DNA of 20,389 nt from Candidatus Berkelbacteria bacterium (GTDB lineage Bacteria; Patescibacteriota; UBA1384; CAILIB01), in contig JAGVEG010000108.1 of NCBI GenBank assembly GCA_020058355.1, positions 1 to 20,389 of the forward strand, given 5' to 3'. Below the pieces are notes generated by a model, which saw only the letters and a program-made list of their open reading frames with translations, did not search any database and was not told the origin of the DNA. Both the position numbers and the translations under genes were made by a program. This document shows, in pieces, positions 1 through 6,418 of this stretch. Numbering within the stretch: the first letter of the stretch is position 1; each line of letters opens with the position of its first letter.

Positions 1-363
1 AGTTACCAGATGCATCCTGGCAAGGTAGAAGATCGCTACTTTCATCTAAAAAATACCGGTACGGCAGAGGTTCCCCTCGGCATCGATATGCGGGTTGGTG
101 AGCAAGATCTGCCAAATGGATTTGCCGGTTTGGTAAGTCTTGAGGTAACTCCCGTTGATAGTGCTGGTACGCCGGAGGGTTCTCCAGTAATTGCCACGAT
201 GGATCAGGCGCTGAAGGGGCCAATTCTCTTGCAGAGTATTATTCCGCACGGTGACGCGCAGCGGTACTTGCTACGCACGATATTGGATAGCAAGTTAACT
301 GCATCCGTGGGTACTGCCACGTATGACCTCATGTTCACCGGTACGCAGGTGCTTGGTGTCTGA
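1..363 (+). CDS. TasA/camelysin-like secreted protein, C-terminal part
   Basis: The reading frame is open to the left edge, so the ATG at 10 is probably internal and the true start lies outside the window. The visible ~120 residues begin with a short motif PGKVEDRYFHLKNTGT, which resembles the 'PGD..... f.vkNtGt' motif of TasA/CalY (camelysin) proteins. The rest looks like a beta-rich single domain ending in a strand-like YDLMFTGTQVLGV. TasA-type proteins are secreted fibre or surface subunits that in Firmicutes are processed by the signal peptidase SipW. The next gene, one base downstream, encodes a SipW-type peptidase, which supports the assignment strongly. The signal peptide cannot be seen because the N-terminus is missing. 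Family membership is an inference from motif and context, with moderate certainty. Confidence 0.6.
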   Translation, partial: SYQMHPGKVEDRYFHLKNTGTAEVPLGIDMRVGEQDLPNGFAGLVSLEVTPVDSAGTPEGSPVIATMDQALKGPILLQSIIPHGDAQRYLLRTILDSKLTASVGTATYDLMFTGTQVLGV

Positions 364-364
364 T

Positions 365-847
365 ATGCGTCGGTACAGTCTACTCGCTGTGGCCGTAGCT
401 CTTGGAGTGCTGGTTCGTGGGGTGGCATATGCCGCAGAAAGAACCGGCTTTCAAACCTACTCCGTACTTTCTGAGAGCATGGCACCAAGCTACCGTTCCG
501 GAGATCTCGTGGTCACCCAACGTCGAAGCCCTGTTGATTACCGGGTGGGTGAGGCGTTGGTCTATCGCTCTGCGGTGCAATCAGCGCCCTATATACTGCA
601 TCGCCTTGTGAACCGTGAGTATCAAAATGGCACCCCAATTTTCTCCATGCGGGGTGATGCAGTCACACAGGGTGACCCGCTGATTACAGCGGGTGCAATA
701 GTTGGGGCCGCGCGGCTTCGCGTGCCATATGGAGGGTTTGTGCTTCAGGTGCTTGCCAGTCGTCTGGCACTCATACTGCGAGTACTTAGCCTTAGTGGGT
801 GCATTATCTACCTATTTTTTATCATGCGTCATGAGGCTCGTCGGTAA
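365..847 (+). CDS. SipW-type (ER-type, S26B) signal peptidase I
   Basis: A 160-residue membrane protein that would cut signal peptides of exported proteins. An N-terminal membrane helix (about residues 5-22) precedes the catalytic serine motif VLSESMAPSYRSGDLVV (Ser38). The usual bacterial lysine is replaced by histidine in YILHRLV (His79), as in archaeal/ER-type enzymes, and the GDAVTQGDP motif (Asp98, Asp104) supplies the acidic part. A second hydrophobic segment (about 129-154) ends in a basic tail. The ATG at 365 follows the upstream stop by one base. An earlier in-frame ATG at 323 would overlap the upstream gene and put 14 polar residues before the membrane helix, so 365 is preferred. 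Pairing with a TasA-like gene mirrors the Bacillus sipW-tasA arrangement. Confidence 0.85.
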   Translation: MRRYSLLAVAVALGVLVRGVAYAAERTGFQTYSVLSESMAPSYRSGDLVVTQRRSPVDYRVGEALVYRSAVQSAPYILHRLVNREYQNGTPIFSMRGDAVTQGDPLITAGAIVGAARLRVPYGGFVLQVLASRLALILRVLSLSGCIIYLFFIMRHEARR

Positions 848-1328
848 GCAGGTACTTATGATTGGCTTGGATGGCATGGACTTTGCTGAGTACCAGGAGG
901 TTCGCCATGCATTCGAAAATGAAGGGGCCACGATCTATCTTGTCTCACCACATGATGACTATATGATTCGAACCTCGTTTCGCGGTGGAGAGGGGGTGGA
1001 TATCCCGGTGGATATACCATTTGAAACAGTCTACGATCTTGCATCCTTAGATATTCTTGCGCTCCCAGGGGGCTTTAGTCAGGAAATATGGCAGCAGCTC
1101 AGTAGTTGCCGAGAATTGATCGAGCGGTATGCCGCACGACGCATTCCCATTGTTACCAGTGGGGGCACCGGCACCGTACTACAGAATCTTGGTATTTCCG
1201 ATGAGCGCTTTATCTTATCAGATGGCGATGAAGACTGGCTTGCTGAGAATTTGTTCCCGGCCCTCTATGATCAGCAGGATGACTTTGTGCTTTCGCGAAT
1301 ACCGCGGCAAATCGCCCCATCCTTGTAG
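831..1328 (+). CDS. DJ-1/PfpI-family (class I glutamine amidotransferase-like) protein, cysteine lacking
   Basis: 165 residues with the DJ-1/PfpI layout: a first beta-alpha unit KQVLMIGLDGMDFAEYQEV, a second strand GATIYLVSP, the LDILALPGGFS turn and the nucleophile-elbow region IPIVTSGGTGTVLQNL. Family members normally carry Cys at the elbow (A-x-C-x-G). Here Ser110 occupies that place, so the usual hydrolase or glyoxalase chemistry is doubtful. The ATG at 831 is chosen because it opens just before the first strand and overlaps the peptidase gene by only 17 bp; longer versions would begin with sequence from the peptidase's transmembrane segment read in another frame. The 3' end overlaps the convergent pilin-like gene by 58 bp. 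The fold is fairly clear, the function unknown. Confidence 0.7.
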   Translation: MRLVGKQVLMIGLDGMDFAEYQEVRHAFENEGATIYLVSPHDDYMIRTSFRGGEGVDIPVDIPFETVYDLASLDILALPGGFSQEIWQQLSSCRELIERYAARRIPIVTSGGTGTVLQNLGISDERFILSDGDEDWLAENLFPALYDQQDDFVLSRIPRQIAPSL

Positions 1329-2587
1329 GTGGTGGAGGTGCAGTCGTAGCAGTTATTGATAGAGGCACAGACCTTACACTTTCCTGATGCCATACGAGCG
1401 CAGTCGTCATAGTAGACATTAGAATCTATGCGAACACACATGCCACTACTACCCGCAAGTGAGTTTGTAGCAATGCCGAGCTTTACTTTGCAGCCTACTG
1501 CCGAATCAACGTTGGTTGCTCCACCAAGACAGGCATAGTACTCGATTGCTTGGCCATAGGTGATACACGCACCGATGTTTGGCCTGTCGGATGTGGGGTG
1601 TACGCGGCAGTACTTATTTACTCCGACGGCTGGGCTTCCGGTAAGAACGCGAAGATCTTCTTTATCTACGGCGCGGTAGAGGATATCAAGCTTATACTTA
1701 CTGGGGTCAAACGATAGATCGTCCGAGTACCCCTCTTGAAGAGCATCACTATCAATGATACTAAAGCGAAGTTCGGTTCCGGCACTTGGCTCACTAGCAA
1801 ATATCTCGTTGCGGCATTGCTGGAGGAATCCCGGCCCCTCGCTAAACATGGCTTCTTCTTTTTGCTTCGGTGTTTTCGTAATATCACCGTTTATCGGAGC
1901 AAAGAGTCGGCCAAGGCATGCCTTGAGCACATTGTACTCAGCACCTGTTAGGCAGTTTGCCGTATTAACAGCGCCAGCGGTATCTCGTGCGCAGTATTTT
2001 GCATTGCCAAAAAGATCCTTGAAGTCGGTGAGACAGTAGGAGCTTCCGCTAATTGCCTGTGTACACCGGGCATCAATCGCAGGGCCGCTCGCAGCAGGTT
2101 TGGGTGTGGCACGGAGTGTGGCTCCGCGGTTACTTGTTGTTGAGTTTGCCTGAACGGCATTTAGGTCAGAGTTGTCTCCGGCATCATATCTCCGCAGCGT
2201 AATTGAGCTTCCCAGTGATGATGCAAGTGATCCACCTTGTACGGTGAAGTTTATGAGTGTGTACGTTGATATGATGATGAGTATACCGATGATTGCATTG
2301 ATGACACCCTGGCGGCCAGTTTTAGCGCGATTTTCATCCAGGCCCGCGGTAAGAAAGAGAAAGCCGGCGTAGATCATGTAGAGAACAGCGGCAAATCCGG
2401 CAAAGAGCGTTAGTGCATTAATAATAGTGTTCGCTGTATCCGAGAGGATGCCAGTACCAGTACCTTCAACATCAAGGCCAGGAGTACCAATGGGTCCCGC
2501 GGGGAGGATTTCTGTCTGTGCAAAAGCCTGAAGCGGGGCAATAAGAATGCCCAAAAGAAAGAGGGAGACTAGGCGAAATGTTTTCAC
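1271..2587 (-). CDS. T4SS pilin-like membrane protein with a cysteine-rich extracellular domain
   Basis: 438 residues. A signal peptide (residues 1-24, ending AFAQ) is followed by a short spacer and two hydrophobic helices (about 52-83 and 95-114) joined by a charged loop, DENRAKTGRQG. This matches the small pilin-like proteins (T4SS_pilin family) common in Patescibacteria and fits the four paralogs at 7.8-9.9 kb. By positive-inside logic the loop is cytoplasmic and the long C-terminal part extracellular. That part holds 18 cysteines, dense in the last 50 residues, which suggests a disulfide-stabilised domain. It is about three times longer than the minimal paralog at 7808-8215. The gene stands alone on this strand and its last 58 bp overlap the convergent DJ-1-like gene. 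Any role in a secretion system or pilus is inferred from the family name only. Confidence 0.7.
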   Translation of the reverse strand: MKTFRLVSLFLLGILIAPLQAFAQTEILPAGPIGTPGLDVEGTGTGILSDTANTIINALTLFAGFAAVLYMIYAGFLFLTAGLDENRAKTGRQGVINAIIGILIIISTYTLINFTVQGGSLASSLGSSITLRRYDAGDNSDLNAVQANSTTSNRGATLRATPKPAASGPAIDARCTQAISGSSYCLTDFKDLFGNAKYCARDTAGAVNTANCLTGAEYNVLKACLGRLFAPINGDITKTPKQKEEAMFSEGPGFLQQCRNEIFASEPSAGTELRFSIIDSDALQEGYSDDLSFDPSKYKLDILYRAVDKEDLRVLTGSPAVGVNKYCRVHPTSDRPNIGACITYGQAIEYYACLGGATNVDSAVGCKVKLGIATNSLAGSSGMCVRIDSNVYYDDCARMASGKCKVCASINNCYDCTSTTYKDGAICRGIRESTKSSC

Positions 2588-2658
2588 AATGCTACCCTAC
2601 ACGATGGTTCCCCTTTAGTGCGAGCCCTTTTTATTCATCTATCTGTTAAGAAGTCATT

Positions 2659-3732
2659 ATGTTCGTTACGAACAATCATTTCACCCCAACGTGGACCAAG
2701 TACATCTGCACGATGGGTCCTGCATCACAGTCAAAGGAGACTCTTGAGGGTCTCATTATGGCTGGTGCAAACATCCTGCGTAGCAACTTTGCTCACACCC
2801 AGTACGATGAGTACATGGAGCGTCGCCAGTGGATTCAGGAGCTGAATGCTAAGCACGGCACCAATGTATGGATGCAGGCTGACCTTCAGGGCCGCAATAT
2901 TCGTATTCAGAAGTTTGAGAACGACCTTGCAAAGGGTCTTGGTGCCGTTGTGATTGAGAAGGGGAATGTCTACAGCTTCTCAACACTCGGTGGTACTCCT
3001 GAAGATGGTGACATCATCATTAATGACGATACACTTCACCTTGATGTGAAGGCAGGTGAGCCAATTGCCTTCATGGATGGTGCTATGGAAGGAACCATTG
3101 AAGAGGTTAAGGGTCATCGTATCTTCGTGCGCATGCACAACAGTGGTAGCCTTATCTCACGCAAGAGCATCAATGTTCCTGATACCCTTCTCTCAGGTAT
3201 CTCATTCACTGAGAAGGATCGTCGTGATACCGAGTTCCTTATCGGTGCAGGTGTTGAGTGGCTTGTTGCTTCATTCGTGGCTGGTCCAGAAGAAGCTCAC
3301 GAGATTCGTAAGATGATCGGTGATCGTCCTATCAAGGTTATGGCAAAGGTAGAGCGTAAGGAGGCTATCAAGCACCTTCCAAAGATTGTCGAGGCATATG
3401 ACTCAGTAATGATCGCCCGTGGTGATCTTGGTATCGAAATGCCACTTGAGGAGATTCCTGTTATGCAGAAGATGATGATTGAGCTCTGCCGCCACGCTGG
3501 TAAGCCAGTTGTTACTGCTACCCAGATGCTTCTTTCAATGACAGACGCTAACCGTCCAACCCGCGCTGAGGTTTCTGACGTTGCAAATGCAGTATTTGAT
3601 CGTTCTGACGCAGTCATGCTTTCAGAAGAGACTGCTGCTGGCCACAACCCAGTACAGGCGCTTCAGACCATGGTTCGTATTGCGAAGCGCGCTGAGGATT
3701 ACCTTGGTCGCGACAACTACTTCTTCTCCTAA
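2659..3732 (+). CDS. pyk: pyruvate kinase, short form without C-terminal domain
   Basis: Transfers phosphate from phosphoenolpyruvate to ADP, the last step of glycolysis. Recognisable parts are TKYICTMGPAS (residues 13-23), the R41/N43 site ILRSNFAH, a small B domain (~85-165), catalytic Lys230 in KVMAKVERKEA with Glu232, the signature VMIARGDLGIEMPLEEIP (Asp256), KPVVTATQML and NRPTRAEVSDVANAVFD. At 357 residues it stops just after the barrel, whereas typical enzymes have ~470 with a C-terminal allosteric domain. Some normally constant positions differ: the DTKGPEIR motif reads DLQGRNIR, and the G of LSGETA is E. Codons favour a few synonyms (GGT, CGT, CTT, AAG), suggesting high expression. 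A clean terminator follows. Confidence 0.9.
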   Translation: MFVTNNHFTPTWTKYICTMGPASQSKETLEGLIMAGANILRSNFAHTQYDEYMERRQWIQELNAKHGTNVWMQADLQGRNIRIQKFENDLAKGLGAVVIEKGNVYSFSTLGGTPEDGDIIINDDTLHLDVKAGEPIAFMDGAMEGTIEEVKGHRIFVRMHNSGSLISRKSINVPDTLLSGISFTEKDRRDTEFLIGAGVEWLVASFVAGPEEAHEIRKMIGDRPIKVMAKVERKEAIKHLPKIVEAYDSVMIARGDLGIEMPLEEIPVMQKMMIELCRHAGKPVVTATQMLLSMTDANRPTRAEVSDVANAVFDRSDAVMLSEETAAGHNPVQALQTMVRIAKRAEDYLGRDNYFFS

Positions 3733-3750
3733 GCGGTAAGAAGAAAGAGA

Positions 3751-3777
3751 AGCCAGCCCGTAAGGGCTGGTTTTTTT
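3751..3777 (+). terminator. Rho-independent terminator of pyk
   Basis: A seven-pair G+C-rich stem (CCAGCCC/GGGCTGG) closes a GTAA tetraloop and runs directly into seven T residues, 18 bp after the pyruvate kinase stop codon. Confidence 0.93.
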
Positions 3778-3785
3778 GTACCTAC

Positions 3786-3892
3786 TTTTCCACCGGTGGA
3801 TAACGGTATAACTCTGTACACCGAACATACTTACTAAATTGTATGATAGTATCATATGATAACTAATGAATAAGATATTCACCTTATCCACA
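3786..3892. other. candidate DnaA-box cluster in an AT-rich spacer (possible oriC)
   Basis: TTATCCACA, the textbook DnaA box, lies at 3884-3892 on the + strand. At 3786-3803 two facing box-like sites form TTTTCCACC|GGTGGATAA; the right arm is TTATCCACC on the other strand. The ~80 bp between them are clearly richer in A+T than the neighbouring genes and include short palindromes. Terminators shield the spacer on both sides. However, dnaA and dnaN are not seen and gene strands do not switch consistently here, so origin function is only a hypothesis. Confidence 0.3.
3842..3860. repeat. AT-rich short palindromes
   Basis: TATGATA-G-TATCATA (3842-3856) is a perfect 7-bp inverted repeat and overlaps the palindrome ATCATATGAT (3851-3860). 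They sit between convergent genes, so an operator role is not obvious; they may belong to the adjacent DnaA-box region. Confidence 0.5.
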
Positions 3893-3904
3893 TGGGGAAA
3901 AACT

Positions 3905-3925
3905 AAAAAACCTCCCGTGGGAGGT
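3905..3925 (-). terminator. Rho-independent terminator of the DUF1653 gene
   Basis: On the minus strand an ACCTCC/GGAGGT stem with a small loop is followed by six T residues, 18 bp beyond the stop codon of the minus-strand gene. Confidence 0.8.
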
Positions 3926-3943
3926 GAGTGGTCATATACGGGC

Positions 3944-4180
3944 CTAGATGCTCCGCAGTGCCTGGAATCGAGGAACGGCTCCTATGCTTTCAATAAACTC
4001 AGTATACGGGCGTACAAAGCGTTGCTTAGGATTAGTGTGATTCGCATATACCACCACCCACTCCTCAGTTGCTTCTAGAAGGGCTATAAAGAGCACATCA
4101 TAAAGCCCGCCCTTGTAGTGACGATAGGTAGCGGGTAGAAGTTCTGGTGGTACGGGGTAAATACTATTTGTGGAAGCCAT
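3944..4180 (-). CDS. DUF1653 family protein
   Basis: A 78-residue soluble protein. The core YRHYKGGLYDVLFIALLEAT followed by EEWVVVYANHT and FVRPYTEFIES matches the DUF1653 pattern (G-x-YrHyKG, an E-x-lVvY strand, and the w/f-VRP motif before a short helix). The domain is a small beta-barrel-like unit of unknown function that occurs alone in many bacteria. Only the first ~20 and the last ~8 residues lie outside it. The ATG at 4180 gives a normal-length protein. It is monocistronic, with its own terminator at 3905-3925 and a divergent gene upstream. A possible -10 (TAAATA on the minus strand) lies 10 nt before the start. Confidence 0.8.
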   Translation of the reverse strand: MASTNSIYPVPPELLPATYRHYKGGLYDVLFIALLEATEEWVVVYANHTNPKQRFVRPYTEFIESIGAVPRFQALRSI

Positions 4181-4287
4181 ATCTTGACCTATTTAGAGTG
4201 GGAGGGTTGTTTCGCTCACGGAGCAACGGCAAGGACGAGAATAATGCCAGATATCAGGAGTGTCTCTGGAGCGTGTGCTTCCATATA

Positions 4288-4296
4288 TGGTTTAAT
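4288..4296 (+). promoter_or_regulatory. extended -10 promoter (TGGTTTAAT), leaderless spacing
   Basis: TG-G-TTTAAT ends exactly six bases before the ATG at 4303, so transcription would start at or next to the start codon. No good -35 is visible, as is common for extended -10 promoters. The remainder of the 4181-4302 gap shows no further clear element. Confidence 0.5.
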
Positions 4297-4302
4297 AAAT
4301 CT

Positions 4303-5184
4303 ATGCAAAAAACACCACACTACATTATTACTATATCATTGATTGTCGGTTTTGCGCTCTTGGCGCCTCTTGGCGTTACTGCACAAATAGCAACACCAAG
4401 TCCTACTGCAACTGCGAAGCCATCGCCAACCGTGCGACCAACTCCTTGTGTTTCAGATAGAACACTTAGTGGGCAACTCAACCCGCGCCTTACGGAGGTG
4501 TCACAGAAGGTTCGTGCTGATCTTGGTAACTCACGAGACAAGCTTCAGGTGATTGTTGATGACGCCACTACGAGTATTAAGAAGGATGCTGGCGAAAATG
4601 GTGGGAGATTTCGTGATATTTACTCAAGCAATGCAGACGCTCGTGATATGAAGCAGCAAATCGAGGAGCATTTCCTGAAACTCTCAGAGGCACAGCTTCT
4701 CGCAGCTGCAAGTGGTTACAACAAGCCACGTCTTGATGCGGCCGCTGGTCGCTTCACTGCCCTTGATGCGGCATTCTCGCGCAAGGATTATCGGTTCGGA
4801 ACCTTTACTAGATCGAGATCTGTCGGCATGCAAAGCATGTTTGTGACGAAGTCGGGGGACTTCCGTATGCGTATTCGTCAGAATTTGGGCACCATGCAGG
4901 AGATTGGGCGAATCAACTTTACTATTACGCTTACCAATCGTATCGGTCTTTCACAACCAATTAAGGTGAAGTCTACCTATAACAACTGTGCTACTCGCGG
5001 CGACCTGTTTGCGAATACCGAGTATTCCGCGACAGCAGTAGCAACTACCGCCACCAAGATTACCTATCGTGCGTATCCGTCAGGTGCTGGGGCAAAGGGG
5101 CGAAAGAACGTAAGCGGTAGTATCATTATTACTGATACAAACGACGCTATAGAGCGTGAAATCGAGAAGACCGCAAATTTCTAG
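4303..5184 (+). CDS. secreted protein of unknown function with a Ser/Thr/Pro-rich linker
   Basis: 293 residues. The first 28 form a good signal peptide (MQKTPHY, hydrophobic core, then GVTAQ). A low-complexity linker PSPTATAKPSPTVRPTP follows (about 32-48), then a ~245-residue domain. It begins with a charged, probably helical half (residues ~60-165) and continues into a segment with alternating hydrophobic residues that looks beta-rich (~175-293). No known family is recognised. The frame stays open upstream to an ATG at 4147, but that version would bury the signal peptide, and the -10 box just before 4303 supports the shorter form. The linker is a plausible O-mannosylation target for the PMT-like enzyme at 13610. 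A strong terminator follows. Confidence 0.75.
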   Translation: MQKTPHYIITISLIVGFALLAPLGVTAQIATPSPTATAKPSPTVRPTPCVSDRTLSGQLNPRLTEVSQKVRADLGNSRDKLQVIVDDATTSIKKDAGENGGRFRDIYSSNADARDMKQQIEEHFLKLSEAQLLAAASGYNKPRLDAAAGRFTALDAAFSRKDYRFGTFTRSRSVGMQSMFVTKSGDFRMRIRQNLGTMQEIGRINFTITLTNRIGLSQPIKVKSTYNNCATRGDLFANTEYSATAVATTATKITYRAYPSGAGAKGRKNVSGSIIITDTNDAIEREIEKTANF

Positions 5185-5197
5185 ATAACGACAAGCG

Positions 5198-5228
5198 ACC
5201 CCCTCAATGGACAATTGAGGGGGTTTTT
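5198..5228 (+). terminator. Rho-independent terminator
   Basis: An 11-pair stem (ACCCCCTCAAT/ATTGAGGGGGT) with a five-base loop and a T run, 13 bp after the upstream gene. It ends the 4303-5184 transcript immediately before the next promoter. Confidence 0.95.
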
Positions 5229-5236
5229 GGTATACT
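5228..5236 (+). promoter_or_regulatory. extended -10 promoter (TGGTATACT) of the CAP-domain gene
   Basis: TG-G-TATACT begins inside the terminator's T run. The expected transcription start near 5243 gives a leader of about 18 nt to the ATG at 5261. The -35 position falls within the terminator stem and is not convincing. Confidence 0.6.
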
Positions 5237-5260
5237 TTAGATGTACACAAGAAAACAAAT

Positions 5261-5746
5261 ATGTACAAAAAAATACTACATTCTATTATTGCTCTTTCTT
5301 TGCTTGTTTCGAGTAGTCTTGCGCTTCCGCGCCAAGCCATTGCTCAGGACTCGTTGATTCCAGAACTATTCGTGATAACGAATCAGGTTCGTGTTGATCG
5401 AGGGGTTGCTACACTAACGCTCTCGCAGGAATTGAGTCTGGCCGCTCAAGAGAAGCTTGCCGATATGCAAGTCCATCAGTACTGGGATCATGCGCGCCCT
5501 GGTGACGGTACCATGGCATGGGGCTTTATCGAAGAACAGGCGTATCGCTATGCAACTGCTGGTGAAAACCTGGGGAGGGGTTATTCACGCGCGGATGCTT
5601 TGGTTGATGCGTGGGAGAAGAGTCCTCGTCATGCCGAGAACCTGTTTGACCCCATCTTTACTGATGTTGGCTTTGCCGTAGGGCCAGTGCAGACTGAACG
5701 TGGTATGGAGATGGTAGTAGTTCAGCTCTTCGCCTCACGGCAGTAA
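5261..5746 (+). CDS. secreted CAP-domain (SCP/PR-1, YkwD-like) protein
   Basis: 161 residues. A signal peptide (1-29, ending AIAQ) precedes a single CAP domain. The helix with NQVRVDRGVATLTLSQELS matches the family opening (N..R...g...L..s..L), followed by AAQEKLADM, the first histidine in WDHARPG (His77), the signature TAGENLGRGY (Glu102), WEKSPRHAENLFD (His124) and the final strands GFAVGP and MVVVQLFAS. The His/Glu/His cavity residues are all present. Bacterial CAP proteins are extracellular; the biochemical role is not settled for most. The ATG at 5261 has its own promoter directly after a terminator, and the protein is a normal single-domain length. Confidence 0.88.
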   Translation: MYKKILHSIIALSLLVSSSLALPRQAIAQDSLIPELFVITNQVRVDRGVATLTLSQELSLAAQEKLADMQVHQYWDHARPGDGTMAWGFIEEQAYRYATAGENLGRGYSRADALVDAWEKSPRHAENLFDPIFTDVGFAVGPVQTERGMEMVVVQLFASRQ

Positions 5747-5751
5747 AAGGT

Positions 5752-5757
5752 TACACT
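5752..5757 (+). promoter_or_regulatory. -10 box TACACT with leaderless spacing
   Basis: TACACT is followed by exactly six bases and the ATG at 5764. The same hexamer at the same distance precedes the SIMPL gene on the other strand. No strong -35 is visible. Confidence 0.45.
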
Positions 5758-5763
5758 AGGGCC

Positions 5764-6141
5764 ATGCGTCGTCTCTTGGCCCTTATTTTTGATGTTCGTT
5801 TCTGGCTTATATTTGTGGTGCTCTACGCCTCTACTGCAACCATTCGTCAGGTGCAGGCTAATAGGGTTGCTCGCGAAGAATATCGTGCACTCCAGCAGCG
5901 TGTTACCGGCCTCATGAGTGAGCGCGACGAGTTGGCGATTCAGGTACAGTTGGTACGTGACAAGAGTTATCAAGAGCGATTACTACGCCAGTCACTAACG
6001 CTGCAGCGCGCAGGGGAGACCGTCTATGCGCTTCCCGAAAGTAATGTTGAGGTTGAGCAAGAGTTGCTCCTACAAACCCCGATCACCGTAGTTGAGACAC
6101 GCCCAATTTGGCAGCAATGGGTTGAATTTGTGATAAACTAA
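5764..6141 (+). CDS. FtsB/DivIC-family cell-division protein
   Basis: A 125-residue bitopic membrane protein: a short N-terminus, one transmembrane helix (about 11-27), then a coiled coil (about 33-65, with regularly spaced L/V residues in EEYRALQQRVTGLMSERDEL). It continues into the family's conserved end, LVRDKSYQERLLRQSL, matching the usual 'D..yiE..AR..L', followed by AGETVYALPE. FtsB/DivIC proteins bind FtsL and FtsQ/DivIB in the divisome and help activate septal peptidoglycan synthesis. The last 30 residues extend beyond the core and are less conserved in kind. Its location between a CAP protein and unknown genes gives no support from a division cluster, so the name rests on topology and motif. 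Confidence 0.7.
   Translation: MRRLLALIFDVRFWLIFVVLYASTATIRQVQANRVAREEYRALQQRVTGLMSERDELAIQVQLVRDKSYQERLLRQSLTLQRAGETVYALPESNVEVEQELLLQTPITVVETRPIWQQWVEFVIN
6131..6139 (+). promoter_or_regulatory. extended -10 (TGATAAACT) with leaderless spacing
   Basis: TG-A-TAAACT overlaps the end of the FtsB-like gene and ends six bases before the ATG at 6146. It could give a leaderless transcript for the next two genes, although they may also be read through from upstream. Confidence 0.4.
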
Positions 6142-6145
6142 CACT

Positions 6146-6418
6146 ATGAATATTGTCCAAAAACGTCCTGACCTTGCCGCGGCAGTGCTTGAAGTGTTTG
6201 AGAGTGCTGCCCAGCAAGATAGAGTGCTTGAAGTACTTTCACGAATGCCTGACGAGGTGCTGGATACGGTGCAGATGATGTCGGTATCTAATTATGACGA
6301 GTGGACAGTATTCTGTGAGGAGGTGGCCCGAGGTAAGCGGTTGTTTGATGAGAACGACGCCGAGGCAATCCTTGAACACCAAGATCAGCTTATTGACGCC
6401 GTAGACGCACAGCTATGA
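6146..6418 (+). CDS. small acidic protein of unknown function
   Basis: A 90-residue protein with no signal peptide or membrane segment. It is rich in Asp/Glu and Ala/Val/Leu and probably all-helical: helices around residues 8-34 (DLAAAVLEVFESAAQQDRVL), a break at PDEVLD, then a C-terminal helical part containing FDENDAEAILEHQDQLIDAV. No family is recognised. Its stop codon overlaps the next gene's start (ATGA at 6415-6418), so the two are probably translated together, and the spacing suggests a functional partnership with that membrane-linked protein. Confidence 0.65.
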   Translation: MNIVQKRPDLAAAVLEVFESAAQQDRVLEVLSRMPDEVLDTVQMMSVSNYDEWTVFCEEVARGKRLFDENDAEAILEHQDQLIDAVDAQL

